A DNA stretch of 64,000 bases from Erythrobacter sp. SG61-1L (lineage in GTDB: Bacteria > Pseudomonadota > Alphaproteobacteria > Sphingomonadales > Sphingomonadaceae): the NCBI RefSeq assembly GCF_001305965.1, contig NZ_JXQC01000003.1, forward strand, positions 1,477,632 through 1,541,631, given 5' to 3'. Positions 1 to 9,186 of this stretch are shown piece by piece. A program made the position numbers and the translations under genes. Numbering within the stretch: the stretch's first letter is position 1; each line of letters opens with the position of its first letter. Under the pieces are notes generated by a model. The model saw only the letters and a list, made by a program, of their open reading frames with translations. It was not told the origin of the DNA and did no database searches.

Positions 1-152
1 AGCTTTTCGACATAGGGGCGCAGTTCCTTGGCCTTGGGCGTGGTGGTCTGGATCTGCTCGTGCTTGATCAGCGCGGCAGCCAGGTTGCGCATAAGGGCGG
101 CGCGATGGCCGGACTTGCGCTGCAGCTTGCGGCCGGAAAGTTTGTGACGCAT
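1..152 (-). CDS. rplQ: 50S ribosomal protein L17, 3' part cut off by window edge
   Basis: Reading leftwards from an ATG at 152, the frame gives [20 protein letters not shown] and continues open for 50 codons to the window edge. This is the conserved N-terminus of L17, a large-subunit protein near the exit tunnel. It is the last gene of the alpha operon and lies 86 bp downstream of rpoA. The remaining ~60% of the gene is outside the window. Confidence 0.95.
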   Translation of the reverse strand, partial: MRHKLSGRKLQRKSGHRAALMRNLAAALIKHEQIQTTTPKAKELRPYVEK

Positions 153-238
153 TTTACTATCCTTCGTTCGTAAGGGGCCCGTGTGAGGTAGCCCGATCCC
201 GGCGGCAGTTGCGGGTCGCCGCCTTCACCCAAAAGCTG

Positions 239-1294
239 TTAGCCCAGCAGTTCCTGCTCGAGCTTCTTGGCCATTTCCTCGATGTTCTCGGGCGGCCAGC
301 CAGGGATGTCCATGCCAAGGCGCAGGCCCATGGAGCTGAGGACTTCCTTGATCTCGTTGAGCGACTTGCGGCCGAAATTCGGCGTGCGCAGCATCTCTGC
401 TTCGGTCTTCTGAACCAGATCGCCGATATAGATGATGTTGTCGTTCTTGAGGCAGTTGGCCGAACGCACCGACAGTTCCAGCTCGTCCACCTTCTTGAGG
501 AGGTAGCGGTTGAGCTGGTTGGCGTCCGATTCTTCCGGCTGAGCGGCAATGCCGATCATCGGGCTGGAAGGCTGCGGAATGCCGTCTTCGAAGTGGACGA
601 ACAGGGTCAGCTGGTCCTGCAGGATACGAGCGGCATAGGCCACTGCGTCTTCCGGCGTGACAGTGCCGTCGGTTTCAACCGTCAGGCTCAGCTTGTCGTA
701 GTCCAGTTCCTGGCCCACGCGGGCGTTCTCGACCTTGTAGCTGACCTGCTTGATCGGCGAATAGAGCGAGTCCACCGGGATCAGGCCGATCGGCGCGTCA
801 ACGGGACGGTTGGAAACCGCCGGGACATAGCCCTTGCCCGTATCGGCGGTGAGTTCCATGTTCAGCGTGGCACCTTCGTCGAGATGGCAGATCACGAGAT
901 CCTTGTTCATCACCTCGATGTCGCCGGTAACGGCAATGTCGCCCGCCTTCACTTCAGCGGGGCCGGTCGCCGAAAGCTGCAGCCGCTTCGGGCCTTCGCC
1001 TTCCATCTTGAGCGCGATCTGCTTCACGTTCAGGACGATGTCGGTCACGTCCTCGCGCACGCCTGCGAGCGAGGAGAATTCATGCAGCACGTTCTCGATC
1101 TTGATCGAGGTGATCGCAGCGCCCTGCAGTGAGGACAGCAGCACGCGGCGCAGGGCGTTGCCCAGCGTCAGGCCGAAACCGCGCTCCAGCGGTTCGGCAA
1201 TGAAGGTCGCCTTGCGGCGGCCGTCGCCTCCGGCCTTCACTTCCAGGCTGTTGGGCTTCTTGAGTTCCTGCCAGTTCTTCATGTTGACGGACAT
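239..1294 (-). CDS. rpoA: DNA-directed RNA polymerase subunit alpha
   Basis: The 351-aa product is slightly longer than the E. coli protein (329). The N-terminal dimerisation domain carries the [20 protein letters not shown] motif at residues 31-50. A linker follows, then a C-terminal domain (about 280-335) with the helix-hairpin-helix sequence [20 protein letters not shown] that contacts UP elements and activators. The start MSVNMKNW is used, with an inner ATG at codon 5 as alternative. It lies between rpsK and rplQ. rpsD, which sits here in E. coli, is absent, as is usual in Alphaproteobacteria. Confidence 0.98.
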   Translation of the reverse strand: MSVNMKNWQELKKPNSLEVKAGGDGRRKATFIAEPLERGFGLTLGNALRRVLLSSLQGAAITSIKIENVLHEFSSLAGVREDVTDIVLNVKQIALKMEGEGPKRLQLSATGPAEVKAGDIAVTGDIEVMNKDLVICHLDEGATLNMELTADTGKGYVPAVSNRPVDAPIGLIPVDSLYSPIKQVSYKVENARVGQELDYDKLSLTVETDGTVTPEDAVAYAARILQDQLTLFVHFEDGIPQPSSPMIGIAAQPEESDANQLNRYLLKKVDELELSVRSANCLKNDNIIYIGDLVQKTEAEMLRTPNFGRKSLNEIKEVLSSMGLRLGMDIPGWPPENIEEMAKKLEQELLG

Positions 1295-1400
1295 GGACTT
1301 CCCCTAGAGGTTTTATTTGCGGGATCGGCCGTCGGCGCCGGATGCGCCGCGGCCGATCCGAATTACTGTGCGACCCCGAAGGGCCGCGGGCAGGTTCAAA

Positions 1401-1790
1401 TCAGACGCGGCGACGCTTGGAAGGCCGCACGCCATTGTGCGGGATCGGCGTAACGTCGCGGATAGAGGTGATGGTGAAACCCACCGCCTGCAGGGCGCGC
1501 AGGGCGCTCTCGCGGCCCGAACCCGGGCCCTTAACTTCGACTTCCAGGGTGCGCACGCCGTGTTCGGCGGCCTTCTTGCCGGCGTCGTCAGCTGCGACCT
1601 GCGCGGCATACGGCGTCGACTTGCGGCTGCCCTTGAAGCCCATCATGCCGGCCGAGGACCAGCTGATGGCATTGCCCTGGGCGTCGGTGATGGTGATCAT
1701 GGTGTTGTTGAAGCTGGCGTTCACGTGAGCGACGCCGCTGGTGATGTTCTTACGCTCGCGGCGCTTAATGCGCTGGGGTTCGCGTGCCAT
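1401..1790 (-). CDS. rpsK: 30S ribosomal protein S11
   Basis: 129 aa, the standard length. The core contains [20 protein letters not shown] and ends in the basic [15 protein letters not shown] tail typical of S11. S11 sits on the 30S platform and, with S7 and S18, lines the mRNA exit near the E site. It is the second gene of the alpha operon, 54 bp after rpsM and about 105 bp before rpoA. Confidence 0.98.
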   Translation of the reverse strand: MAREPQRIKRRERKNITSGVAHVNASFNNTMITITDAQGNAISWSSAGMMGFKGSRKSTPYAAQVAADDAGKKAAEHGVRTLEVEVKGPGSGRESALRALQAVGFTITSIRDVTPIPHNGVRPSKRRRV

Positions 1791-1844
1791 GGTTCGTATC
1801 CTGTCCTGAAATTGAGAAGGAAGCCGTGCCTGAAAGGCCGGTTC

Positions 1845-2213
1845 TTACTTCTTCTTACCTGCGATCGGCTTAGCCTTGCCCTTGCGAGTGCGCGCATTGG
1901 TGTGCGTGCGCTGACCACGGACGGGCAGGCCCTTGCGATGGCGGAGGCCGCGATAGCAGGCCAGGTCCATCAGGCGCTTGATGTTCATCGCGGTGTTACG
2001 GCGAAGGTCACCTTCCACGGTGTAGCCGGCGTCGATCGCTTCGCGGATCTGCAGGACTTCCGCATCGGAAAGATCCTGAACGCGGCGGCTGTGTTCGATG
2101 CCCAGCTTGTCCGCGATGTCCTTGGCCGACTTGGGGCCGATACCGTGAATGTAGGTGAGCGCGATGATTACGCGCTTGTTGGTGGGGATATTTACCCCGG
2201 CAATACGAGCCAC
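1845..2213 (-). CDS. rpsM: 30S ribosomal protein S13
   Basis: 122 aa, close to the 118 aa of E. coli. It starts [15 protein letters not shown], has the helix-two-turn-helix [15 protein letters not shown], and ends in a basic tail ([11 protein letters not shown]) that reaches towards the P-site tRNA. S13 forms intersubunit bridges from the 30S head. It is the first gene of the alpha operon here, behind a 417-bp gap that holds a good promoter candidate. rpmJ, found next to rpsM in many bacteria, is not present. Confidence 0.98.
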   Translation of the reverse strand: MARIAGVNIPTNKRVIIALTYIHGIGPKSAKDIADKLGIEHSRRVQDLSDAEVLQIREAIDAGYTVEGDLRRNTAMNIKRLMDLACYRGLRHRKGLPVRGQRTHTNARTRKGKAKPIAGKKK

Positions 2214-2479
2214 TTAATTCTCCTGCTCCACAGAGGGCAACCTGATCGCCTGACAAGGCGGCGGAAGTCCTCTATCTCAACGCGTTGCACAACTCCGGCG
2301 AAGACGGCTTTTTCGCCACGGCAAAAAGCCCGGACGGCGAACAAGGAACTGTCGCCTGCCGGACTGTCCGTCTTTATCGGAGGGAAAGGCGCCTACGCCG
2401 ATTCTTGCACGGCGTCAACCGCTAGCTTGCACGCATGCGCGACGTCCCGCCACCGGAACGTCATTGCCATGCCTTTAAT

Positions 2480-2508
2480 TATATACCCCAGAGAACGGCG
2501 CGGGTCAA
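2480..2508 (-). promoter_or_regulatory. Candidate sigma-70 promoter of the alpha operon
   Basis: Read on the minus strand there is TTGACC, a 17-nt spacer and TATATAAT, a close match to the housekeeping -35 and -10 elements. The predicted start near 2473 gives a leader of about 260 nt before rpsM. It lies in an AT-rich patch in otherwise GC-rich DNA. There is no experimental support. Confidence 0.6.
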
Positions 2509-2568
2509 AGCCCTCGATCGACCGGCCTGGCCGAAGACCCTCAAGGTCGCCCTGCCCTGACAGCAATT

Positions 2569-2605
2569 GGGCCGCGCCACCTCCGCAAGAGGTTGAACGC
2601 GGCCC
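2569..2605. terminator. Possible terminator hairpin after adk
   Basis: GGGCCGCG and CGCGGCCC form an 8-bp perfect stem, and an inner CCTC/GAGG pairing extends it. A T-rich run follows on the plus strand but not on the minus strand, so as an adk terminator it lacks a clean U-tract. It begins about 25 nt after the adk stop. Confidence 0.4.
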
Positions 2606-2630
2606 GTTTATCTTGCCTTGACCACCCTGG

Positions 2631-3278
2631 TCAGTTGCCGAGAATTGCCTCGATGCCCGCCGTCACAACGTCGATGTCGGCCATCCCGTCGACCCGGCTG
2701 ACAATGCCGCGCGCCTCGTAGATCGGAAGAATCGGCGCGGTCTTGGCGCGATATTCAGCCAGACGCGTACGCACGGTTTCCTCATTGTCATCGGGACGAC
2801 GCTTGAATTCGGTGCCGCCGCACTTGTCGCACACACCGGCGACCTTGGGCTGCTCGAACTTGTCGTGATAGCCCTGCCCGCATTTGGCGCAGGTGAAGCG
2901 ACCGGTGATACGCTCGACCAGAGCATCCTCGTCCACTTCAAGCTCGATCACGTGACCAAGCGTGCGACCATGCGCAGCCAGAATTTCGTCCAGCGCGTGG
3001 GCCTGCTCGGCCGTGCGCGGATAGCCGTCGAAGATCGCGCCGGTGCCCTTGCCCATGGCTTCCAGCTCGTCGGAAATCAGCGCCGAGACGATCTCATCCG
3101 AGACCAGCTCACCTGCTTCCATCACTGCCTTCACGCGAAGGCCAGTCGGTGTTTCCGCCTTCACCGCGGCGCGCAGCATGTCGCCCGTCGAAAGCTGGCG
3201 CATCCCGTGGCGTTCAACGAGACGCTTTGCCTGCGTCCCCTTGCCCGCGCCCGGAGGCCCAAGAAGAATGATGTTCAT
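2631..3278 (-). CDS. adk: Adenylate kinase with zinc-type LID
   Basis: 215 aa. It catalyses ATP + AMP = 2 ADP in the cytoplasm. The P-loop GPPGAGKGT is at residues 7-15 and the NMP-binding domain follows (about 30-60). The LID domain carries Cys130, Cys133, Cys150 and Cys153 (CAKC and CDKC), the structural zinc site typical of Gram-positive and many alphaproteobacterial enzymes but absent from E. coli Adk. It lies 60 bp downstream of secY in the classical secY-adk order. Confidence 0.98.
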   Translation of the reverse strand: MNIILLGPPGAGKGTQAKRLVERHGMRQLSTGDMLRAAVKAETPTGLRVKAVMEAGELVSDEIVSALISDELEAMGKGTGAIFDGYPRTAEQAHALDEILAAHGRTLGHVIELEVDEDALVERITGRFTCAKCGQGYHDKFEQPKVAGVCDKCGGTEFKRRPDDNEETVRTRLAEYRAKTAPILPIYEARGIVSRVDGMADIDVVTAGIEAILGN

Positions 3279-3338
3279 TTGCCCTCCCCATTGATCCGGC
3301 GCCGTCTGGCCGGGCGGACCTTGCGGCCCGCCCGCCGA

Positions 3339-4703
3339 TCAGCGCAGTCGGCCTTTCAGCTTAGCCTTCTTGATAAGGTCACCGTACTGGTGCGCCAGAA
3401 GGTGCGACTGGATCTGGGTAATTGTATCCACAGTCACGTTCACCACGATCAGCAGGCTGGTGCCGCCGAGAAACAGCGGAACGCCGGTCTGCGCGATCAT
3501 GTATTCGGGAAGACAGCATACCACAGTGAGGTAGATTGCACCGATCACGGTGATGCGCGTCAGGACGTAATCCAGATAGGTAGCGGTATTCTTGCCCGGA
3601 CGGATACCGGGAATGAAGCCGCCGTTCTTCTTCAGATTGTCGGCCGTCTCTTCCGGGTTGAACACCACAGCGGTGTAGAAGAAGCAGAAGAACACAATGC
3701 CGATGGCATACAGCGTCATGTAGATCGGCTGGCCATGCTGAAGATACTGGTTGAGTGTCACGATAACGCCGCCCAGCGTGCTGTCCGTGCTGACCGAATT
3801 GCCGGCGAACTGGCTGATCGTCAGCGGCAGCAGCAGCAGCGAGCTGGCGAAGATCGGCGGAATCACGCCGGCGGTGTTGAGCTTGAGCGGCAAGTGGCTG
3901 CGATCGGCCTGCATCATGCCGTTTTGGCTCGCTCGCTTGGGATACTGGATCAGCAGGCGCCGCTGGGCACGCTCCATGAAACAGATCAGCAGCACCAGGC
4001 CCACGACCATGCCGATGAAGCCAACGATCACGAAGGGATTGATCGAACCCGAGCGACCGCCTTCGAACATGTTCGCAGTGAAGGTCGGGAACTGGGCAAC
4101 GATACCGGCCATGATGATGAGCGACACGCCATTGCCGATGCCGCGCGAGGTGATCTGCTCACCCAGCCACAGCAGGAACATGGTGCCGCCGATAAGGCTG
4201 ATCACCGCCACGATGCGGAAAGAGAGACCAGGTTCCACCACGGCCTGCAGGCCGCTTTGCGCACCATAGCTTTCAAGGCCCGACGCGAGGAACCAGCCCT
4301 GCACCGCCGTGAGGAACACAGCGCCATAGCGGGTATACTGGTTGAGTTTCTTGCGCCCGCTTTCGCCTTCCTTCTTGATCGCCGCGAGTGCGGGATGAAG
4401 CGAGGCTGCGAGCTGCACCACGATCGAGGCCGTGATGTAGGGCATGATGCCGAGCGCGATGAGGCTCATGCGCTCAAGGCTACCGCCCGAAAAAGTGTTG
4501 AACAGGTCGAGAATGCCGCCGCGCGTCTGCGAGTAGAGATCCTCGAGGATCAGCGGATTGACGCCGGGCAGCGGGACGAAGCTCAGGAAACGGAAGACGA
4601 TCAGCGCGCCGATCGTGAACCAGATTCGCTGCTTGAGCTCGGTCGCCTTCGAGAAGTTGGCGAGATTGAGGTTGCTCGCGATATTGTCGGCGCGTGATGC
4701 CAT
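3339..4703 (-). CDS. secY: Preprotein translocase subunit SecY
   Basis: 454 aa, about 10 transmembrane helices, the channel subunit of the SecYEG translocon in the inner membrane. Family-typical stretches include FRFLSFVPLPGV near residue 40, SLERMSLIALGIMPYITASI (first channel helices) and the C-terminal LIKKAKLKGRLR. It lies between rplO and adk on the minus strand. The 123-bp gap before it contains a GC-rich hairpin. Confidence 0.98.
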   Translation of the reverse strand: MASRADNIASNLNLANFSKATELKQRIWFTIGALIVFRFLSFVPLPGVNPLILEDLYSQTRGGILDLFNTFSGGSLERMSLIALGIMPYITASIVVQLAASLHPALAAIKKEGESGRKKLNQYTRYGAVFLTAVQGWFLASGLESYGAQSGLQAVVEPGLSFRIVAVISLIGGTMFLLWLGEQITSRGIGNGVSLIIMAGIVAQFPTFTANMFEGGRSGSINPFVIVGFIGMVVGLVLLICFMERAQRRLLIQYPKRASQNGMMQADRSHLPLKLNTAGVIPPIFASSLLLLPLTISQFAGNSVSTDSTLGGVIVTLNQYLQHGQPIYMTLYAIGIVFFCFFYTAVVFNPEETADNLKKNGGFIPGIRPGKNTATYLDYVLTRITVIGAIYLTVVCCLPEYMIAQTGVPLFLGGTSLLIVVNVTVDTITQIQSHLLAHQYGDLIKKAKLKGRLR

Positions 4704-4783
4704 GGGAACGCTTAACCTTTATTGGGGGCGTGACGGCGCGTGCCGACCTTCCCCCTTCCTATCAGCTGAAGCCCATATAGGGG

Positions 4784-4813
4784 CCGGGCGGAGATGCGAC
4801 CACCCCCGCCCGG
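4784..4813. other. GC-rich hairpin between rplO and secY
   Basis: CCGGGCGG and CCGCCCGG form an 8-bp stem with a 14-nt loop just after the rplO stop. No U-tract follows on the minus strand, so it is more likely an RNA processing or attenuation structure than a strong terminator. Confidence 0.3.
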
Positions 4814-4826
4814 ACGATTCCCCGAA

Positions 4827-5315
4827 TTATTCGGAAGCTTCGGCCGCAGGAGCGGCTGCAGCGAGCAGTTCCACCGAACCGCCGGCCTTTTCCACGGCTG
4901 CCACAGCGCCCTTGCTGGCACCGGCAACCTTGAAGGAAACCTTGGCCGAAAGTTCGCCCTTGCCGAGCAGACGCACGCCATCCTTGCCACCGCGGGCAAG
5001 GCCTGCAGCCTGCAGCGCAGCGTGATCGACAGTGCCCTTGATGTCGAGCTTGCCGGCATCGATGAACTTCTGGATCATGCCGATGTTCACTTCGGCATAG
5101 TCCTTGCCGAAGGGATTGTTGAAGCCGCGCTTCGGGATGCGCATGTGAAGCGGCATCTGGCCGCCTTCGAATCCGGCGATCGAAACACCGGAGCGTGCCT
5201 TGGCACCCTTCTGGCCGCGACCGCCAGTCTTGCCCTTGCCGGAGCCGATACCACGGCCGATACGCATACGACCCTTGCGGGCGCCAGCATTGTCACGGAT
5301 TTCGTTCAGTTTCAT
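4827..5315 (-). CDS. rplO: 50S ribosomal protein L15
   Basis: 162 aa with ATG at 5315 ([14 protein letters not shown], the canonical L15 start); an in-frame GTG three codons upstream is not needed. The glycine-rich N-terminal extension ([20 protein letters not shown]) threads into 23S rRNA. The C-terminus has an extra alanine-rich tail ([13 protein letters not shown]) relative to the 144-aa E. coli protein. In nearly all bacteria rplO follows rpmD directly, but here an acyltransferase gene and a terminator lie between them. Confidence 0.97.
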   Translation of the reverse strand: MKLNEIRDNAGARKGRMRIGRGIGSGKGKTGGRGQKGAKARSGVSIAGFEGGQMPLHMRIPKRGFNNPFGKDYAEVNIGMIQKFIDAGKLDIKGTVDHAALQAAGLARGGKDGVRLLGKGELSAKVSFKVAGASKGAVAAVEKAGGSVELLAAAAPAAEASE

Positions 5316-5385
5316 TGTATGCACTCGCTTTCGCTTTGTTCGCGCTAAAGGAAAGGCGGGCCCTTAGGGGAAAGGGCACGGCTTG

Positions 5386-6537
5386 TCACCCCCCTTTGGC
5401 AGCATCTCTCGCCGCGTGGCGCGAACCGCCTAGCCGTTCGCGCAGGAAGTCCCGCATGGGCCGCTCGAACCAGACGTAGCTGATGCGCGCCATCGCGACC
5501 GCCAGCACGAAGAACAGCACCAGGAACCACCCATTCTGCGCGATCTCCTGCGTCTTGATGGCTGGCATCAGCACCAGCATCATCGCCAGCTGGATGGGAA
5601 AGTGCCACAGATAAACGCCATAGGTGTTCTCCCCCAGCCACTCGCAGCCGCGATCGAGCCAGGCGGGCGCCCTGTTCTGCCATTGCGCCAGCAGGAGGAA
5701 CAGCGCGCCGAACATGCCGGTAAGGCCAAAGGCGCGCCAGCCCCAGACGCCCCATTGAAGCGTGACCGCCAGGCCCGCAGCGAAAAGTAAAGTGCCAAGT
5801 ACGGGCAGGAACCACCCCTGCCCCATTCGCCCTTCACGCAGGACGCTGAGCGTGCAGCCGGCAAAGAAATAGGAACCGCAGGAAAAGACGCCAGAATGCG
5901 CCCCCCATTTGTGGTCCGCCCAGGCGAAGCCCAGCGCCATGCCGATCGTGAAGAAGGCCCCGAAACGCCGGGCGAATCCGCGCGTGAGCCAAAACACCGC
6001 ATAAATCGCAATCTCGACCGAGACCGACCAGACCGGCCCGTTGAACGAAAGGCCGGTGCGAATCCAGTCCGAAGCCATGAAGAGCTGGGCAACGAAATGC
6101 TGCCAGTCGAACTTGCCGTAGATCGGCGTATAGCCAAGCCGGTGCAGCGCAACGAATTGCAGCACCGTCACCACCAGCAGGGTCAGCAGATGAAGCGGAT
6201 AGAGCCGGGCAATGCGGTTCACCACGAAACTGCGAGTTCCGACGCGATGCCCGTAATAGACATGTGCGAAGACGAAGCCGGAGATCAACCAGAAGACCTG
6301 AACCGCGAAATAGCCCCATTCATAGGCTGGCCAGAGCACTTCGCGTGCCGGAAACAGGTCGAGATAACCGGGCACCTTGCGGCGGTCGGAACCTGACATG
6401 AAAAAATGCACGTAATGATAGAACAGCACCGAAAGCGCAGCGATCCCGCGCACGCCATCGACGAGCGAAAGATAGGGCCGGTTTGCAGCCGCCCTTTCCA
6501 TCCTGGCCGTACCCTGTGCTGCGCCTCTGCCGTCCAT
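5386..6537 (-). CDS. Acyltransferase-3 family membrane protein inside the spc operon
   Basis: 383 aa. Acyltransferase-3 (OafA/YrhL-like) proteins are multi-pass inner-membrane enzymes that transfer acyl groups to sugars. RGIAALSVLFYHYVHFF near the N-terminus contains the conserved R/H pair, and WSVSVEIAIYAVFW matches the WSLSVE motif. About ten hydrophobic segments are visible. The start at 6537 has a GAGGG ribosome-binding site about 7 nt upstream; Met13 is an alternative. It is co-oriented with the ribosomal genes but separated from rpmD by a strong terminator, which suggests insertion and its own promoter. The acyl acceptor cannot be told from sequence. Confidence 0.9.
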   Translation of the reverse strand: MDGRGAAQGTARMERAAANRPYLSLVDGVRGIAALSVLFYHYVHFFMSGSDRRKVPGYLDLFPAREVLWPAYEWGYFAVQVFWLISGFVFAHVYYGHRVGTRSFVVNRIARLYPLHLLTLLVVTVLQFVALHRLGYTPIYGKFDWQHFVAQLFMASDWIRTGLSFNGPVWSVSVEIAIYAVFWLTRGFARRFGAFFTIGMALGFAWADHKWGAHSGVFSCGSYFFAGCTLSVLREGRMGQGWFLPVLGTLLFAAGLAVTLQWGVWGWRAFGLTGMFGALFLLLAQWQNRAPAWLDRGCEWLGENTYGVYLWHFPIQLAMMLVLMPAIKTQEIAQNGWFLVLFFVLAVAMARISYVWFERPMRDFLRERLGGSRHAARDAAKGG

Positions 6538-6592
6538 TTCGTGCCCTCGCCCCGAATGAAATCCCTAAGTCCGCAAATTTCCGGCAATTACG

Positions 6593-6622
6593 AAAAACCC
6601 CGGCACGCAGGCCGGGGTTTTC
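6593..6622. terminator. Bidirectional rho-independent terminator after rpmD
   Basis: A perfect stem CCCCGGC/GCCGGGG with a 6-nt loop is flanked by A5 on the left and T4 on the right, so either strand carries a U-tract. On the minus strand it lies 25 nt past the rpmD stop and upstream of the acyltransferase gene, inside what is normally one operon. Confidence 0.88.
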
Positions 6623-6646
6623 CTTGTCCGTATCGGTAGGGAGAGG

Positions 6647-6823
6647 TCAGCCGACCACTTCCACCATATGGGGCAGCTTGGCGATTGCGCCGCGCACTTC
6701 CGGGGTGTCTTCCACCTCGACCACGCGGTGCATCTTGCCCAGGCCCAGACCGATGAGGATCTTCTTCTGGCTTTCGGGCCGGCGGATCGGCGAACCGATC
6801 TGCTTGATCTTGATCTTTGCCAT
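6647..6823 (-). CDS. rpmD: 50S ribosomal protein L30
   Basis: 58 aa, found by reading the minus strand between the terminator and rpsE. It starts [20 protein letters not shown] and ends [12 protein letters not shown]. The IGSPIRRP and LGLGKMHR motifs are diagnostic of L30. It begins 6 bp after the rpsE stop and is the last gene of the operon before the terminator. Confidence 0.97.
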   Translation of the reverse strand: MAKIKIKQIGSPIRRPESQKKILIGLGLGKMHRVVEVEDTPEVRGAIAKLPHMVEVVG

Positions 6824-6829
6824 CGGTGA

Positions 6830-7570
6830 TTACTCCGTCAGGGCAGCGGCGTCGGCTTCAGCCTCCGCCTCGTTGGCGCCGCCACGGCCGAGCAGGTCAG
6901 CGACCTTCTTGCCGCGACGCTGCGCAACCGACTTCGGCGAAGTCTGGTTGGTCAGCGCATCAAACGTGGCGCGGATCATGTTGTAGGGGTTCGAAGTGCC
7001 GACCGACTTGGTCACCACGTCGTGAACGCCCAGGCTTTCGAACACGGCGCGCATCGGACCACCGGCGATGATGCCCGTACCCGCCGGGGCGGTACGCACG
7101 TTCACCTTGCCTGCACCGAAACGGCCCTTGCCGTCGTGATGCAGCGTGCGGCCTTCCTTCAGCGGCACGCGGATCATCTTCTTCTTCGCCGAAGCGGTAG
7201 CCTTGGTGATGGCTTCCGGCACTTCGCGAGCCTTGCCGTGGCCGAAGCCCACGCGGCCCTTGCCGTCACCCACCACGACCAGCGCAGCGAAACCGAAGCG
7301 CTTACCGCCCTTAACCGTCTTGGAGACGCGGTTGATGTGAACGAGCTTCTCGATCAGCTCTTCACCCGCTTCTTCCTCACCGCCACGGCCGCCACGGCGA
7401 TCGTCACGGCGGCCACGGCCGCGTTCACCGCGCTCGCCACGGTCACCACCGCGGCCACGGCCACGGCCACCACGGCCTTCACGGGTTTCCTCAGTGGTGG
7501 TTGCCACTGCGGCTTCGACAGCGCCGGTGGTTTCCGGGGTCTGTTCGTTGTTGTTCTCGTCAGCCATCAT
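6830..7570 (-). CDS. rpsE: 30S ribosomal protein S5 with RG-rich N-terminal extension
   Basis: 246 aa against 167 in E. coli. The conserved S5 core starts near residue 70 ([20 protein letters not shown]) and contains the double-stranded RNA-binding and decoding-site regions. The extra N-terminus is acidic and Thr-rich to about residue 30. Residues 31-64 are then almost only G, R, D and E. The ATG at 7570 overlaps the rplR stop, and a second ATG at 7567 is equally possible. Such extensions occur in alphaproteobacterial S5, but this one is long. Confidence 0.96.
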   Translation of the reverse strand: MMADENNNEQTPETTGAVEAAVATTTEETREGRGGRGRGRGGDRGERGERGRGRRDDRRGGRGGEEEAGEELIEKLVHINRVSKTVKGGKRFGFAALVVVGDGKGRVGFGHGKAREVPEAITKATASAKKKMIRVPLKEGRTLHHDGKGRFGAGKVNVRTAPAGTGIIAGGPMRAVFESLGVHDVVTKSVGTSNPYNMIRATFDALTNQTSPKSVAQRRGKKVADLLGRGGANEAEAEADAAALTE

Positions 7571-7914
7571 CAGAACTCCAGCCCGCCTTCGCGCGCGGCG
7601 TCGGCCAGCGCCTTGACGCGGCCATGGAACAGGAAGCCGCCGCGATCGAACACGACGGTGGTCACGCCAGCCTTCATGGCGGCGGCGGCGATGTCCTTGC
7701 CCACCTGCGAAGCAGCATCGACATTTGCACCGCTGGACTTGATGCCCAAGGTGGACGCGGCAGCCACAGTGCGGCCTTCTGCGTCATCGATGATCTGCGC
7801 GTAGATGTGACGGCCGGTGCGGTGCACCGACAGACGCGGACGACCGCCCGCACGGCTCTTGAGCGCGGTGCGCACACGGCGCCGGCGACGTTCGAAAAGG
7901 GAGAGCTTGGCCAT
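7570..7914 (-). CDS. rplR: 50S ribosomal protein L18
   Basis: 114 aa. L18 binds 5S rRNA with L5 in the central protuberance. Typical sequence: [18 protein letters not shown] in the first half and the ending [20 protein letters not shown]. It overlaps the rpsE start and begins 1 bp after the rplF stop, indicating translational coupling. Confidence 0.98.
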   Translation of the reverse strand: MAKLSLFERRRRRVRTALKSRAGGRPRLSVHRTGRHIYAQIIDDAEGRTVAAASTLGIKSSGANVDAASQVGKDIAAAAMKAGVTTVVFDRGGFLFHGRVKALADAAREGGLEF

Positions 7915-7915
7915 C

Positions 7916-8449
7916 TTACTTCTTCTTCCCTTCCTTGCGGAAGATGTACTCGCCGCGATACTTGATACCCTTGCCCTTGTAGGGTTCGGGCTTCCGCCAG
8001 CGGCGAACTTCGGCCGCGAACTGGCCGACCATCTGCTTGTCGATGCCGGTGATCTCGACCGTGGTCTGATCGGGCGTCTTCACTTCGAGGCCTGCCGGCA
8101 CGTCGAGATCGACGTCGTGGCTGTAGCCGAGCTGAAGCTTGAGCTTCGCGCCCTGGGCCTGCGCACGATAACCCACACCGGTGATTTCCAGCACCTTGGT
8201 GTAACCTTCGGTCACGCCCGACACGAGATTGGCAACCAGCGTGCGCTGCATGCCCCAGAAGGAGCGTGCCCGCTTGCTGTCATTGGCCGGACGGATCGAA
8301 ATCGTGCCGTCCTGCAGCTCGTAAGTGACATCGTCGGCAAGACCGAGCGTGAGCGTGCCCTTCGGGCCCTTCACGGTAAGAATACCGTCGTTGATGTCGG
8401 CGGTGACGCCACTGGGGATCGTCACCGGCACTTTACCGATGCGGCTCAT
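7916..8449 (-). CDS. rplF: 50S ribosomal protein L6
   Basis: 177 aa, the same length as in E. coli. L6 has two tandem related domains and sits near the sarcin-ricin loop and factor-binding site. Visible hallmarks are the start [15 protein letters not shown] and the C-terminal [20 protein letters not shown]. The start codon overlaps the rpsH stop by one base. Confidence 0.98.
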   Translation of the reverse strand: MSRIGKVPVTIPSGVTADINDGILTVKGPKGTLTLGLADDVTYELQDGTISIRPANDSKRARSFWGMQRTLVANLVSGVTEGYTKVLEITGVGYRAQAQGAKLKLQLGYSHDVDLDVPAGLEVKTPDQTTVEITGIDKQMVGQFAAEVRRWRKPEPYKGKGIKYRGEYIFRKEGKKK

Positions 8450-8844
8450 CAGAACACCTCCGCCAGCACTTCGCCGCCGACGTTCTGGGCGCGGGCTTCG
8501 GCATCCGAAAGCACACCCTTGGGCGTCGAGACGATGGTGATGCCCAGGCCATTGCGGACATTCGGCAGTTCCTTGGAACCCGAATAGACCCGGCGGCCGG
8601 GCTTGGACACGCGAGCCACATACTTGATGGCAGGCTCGCCTTCGAAATACTTCAGTTCGATCCGCAGCTGCGGGTGCTTGCCCGTGGCGTCTTCCGAGAA
8701 ACCACGGATATAGCCTTCGCGGCAGAGCACTTCGAGCACGTTGGCGCGAAGCTTGGAAGCCGGCGAGAGGACGGAATCCTTCTTCGCCTGCTGGCCGTTG
8801 CGGATGCGGGTGAGCATATCACCCAGGGGATCGGTCATAGCCAT
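8449..8844 (-). CDS. rpsH: 30S ribosomal protein S8
   Basis: 131 aa. It starts [18 protein letters not shown] and has the conserved [20 protein letters not shown]-terminal motif. S8 nucleates the 16S central domain; in E. coli it also represses translation of the spc operon, which cannot be confirmed here. It begins 10 bp after the rpsN stop. Confidence 0.98.
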   Translation of the reverse strand: MAMTDPLGDMLTRIRNGQQAKKDSVLSPASKLRANVLEVLCREGYIRGFSEDATGKHPQLRIELKYFEGEPAIKYVARVSKPGRRVYSGSKELPNVRNGLGITIVSTPKGVLSDAEARAQNVGGEVLAEVF

Positions 8845-8854
8845 TTGCGGATCC

Positions 8855-9160
8855 TTACCAGCTCGACTTCGTCACGCCCGGGATCAGGCCCTTGTTGGCC
8901 AGGTCCCGCAGCTCGACGCGGCACAGGCCGAACTTGCGATAATAGCCGCGCGGACGGCCGGTGGTGGCGCAGCGGTTGCGCACGCGGGTGGGATTCGCGT
9001 TGCGCGGGATTTCCGCCAGCTTCAGGCGAGCCATCAGGCGCTCGGTTTCATCGAGCGACTCATTGTCGGCAATCGCCTTCAGCTTCGCGTACTTCGCCGC
9101 ATACTTCTTCACGAGCTGCTTACGACGCTCGTTCTTGTTCACGGAACTCAGTTTCGCCAT
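8855..9160 (-). CDS. rpsN: 30S ribosomal protein S14, zinc-free long form
   Basis: 101 aa, the long form without paired CxxC motifs; only two isolated cysteines occur in the [19 protein letters not shown] region. S14 packs in the 30S head next to S3 and S10. It lies between rplE (26 bp) and rpsH. Confidence 0.98.
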   Translation of the reverse strand: MAKLSSVNKNERRKQLVKKYAAKYAKLKAIADNESLDETERLMARLKLAEIPRNANPTRVRNRCATTGRPRGYYRKFGLCRVELRDLANKGLIPGVTKSSW

Positions 9161-9186
9161 GGACTTAAGCTCTCTCTATCGGCGGC

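Larger units (their letters stand above)
2214..2630. other. 417-bp intergenic region between adk and the alpha operon
   Basis: I see no gene here. It holds a promoter candidate for rpsM (2480-2508, minus strand), a GC-rich hairpin just after the adk stop (2569-2605) and a perfect 8-bp stem GGCTTTTT/AAAAAGCC at 2306-2330 within the predicted leader. The predicted rpsM leader would be about 260 nt, long enough for autogenous control, but I recognise no known leader motif. Confidence 0.6.

Noticed and set aside
2865..4697. 610-codon plus-strand ORF
   Set aside because: Runs antisense to adk and secY; composition typical of shadows in GC-rich genes.
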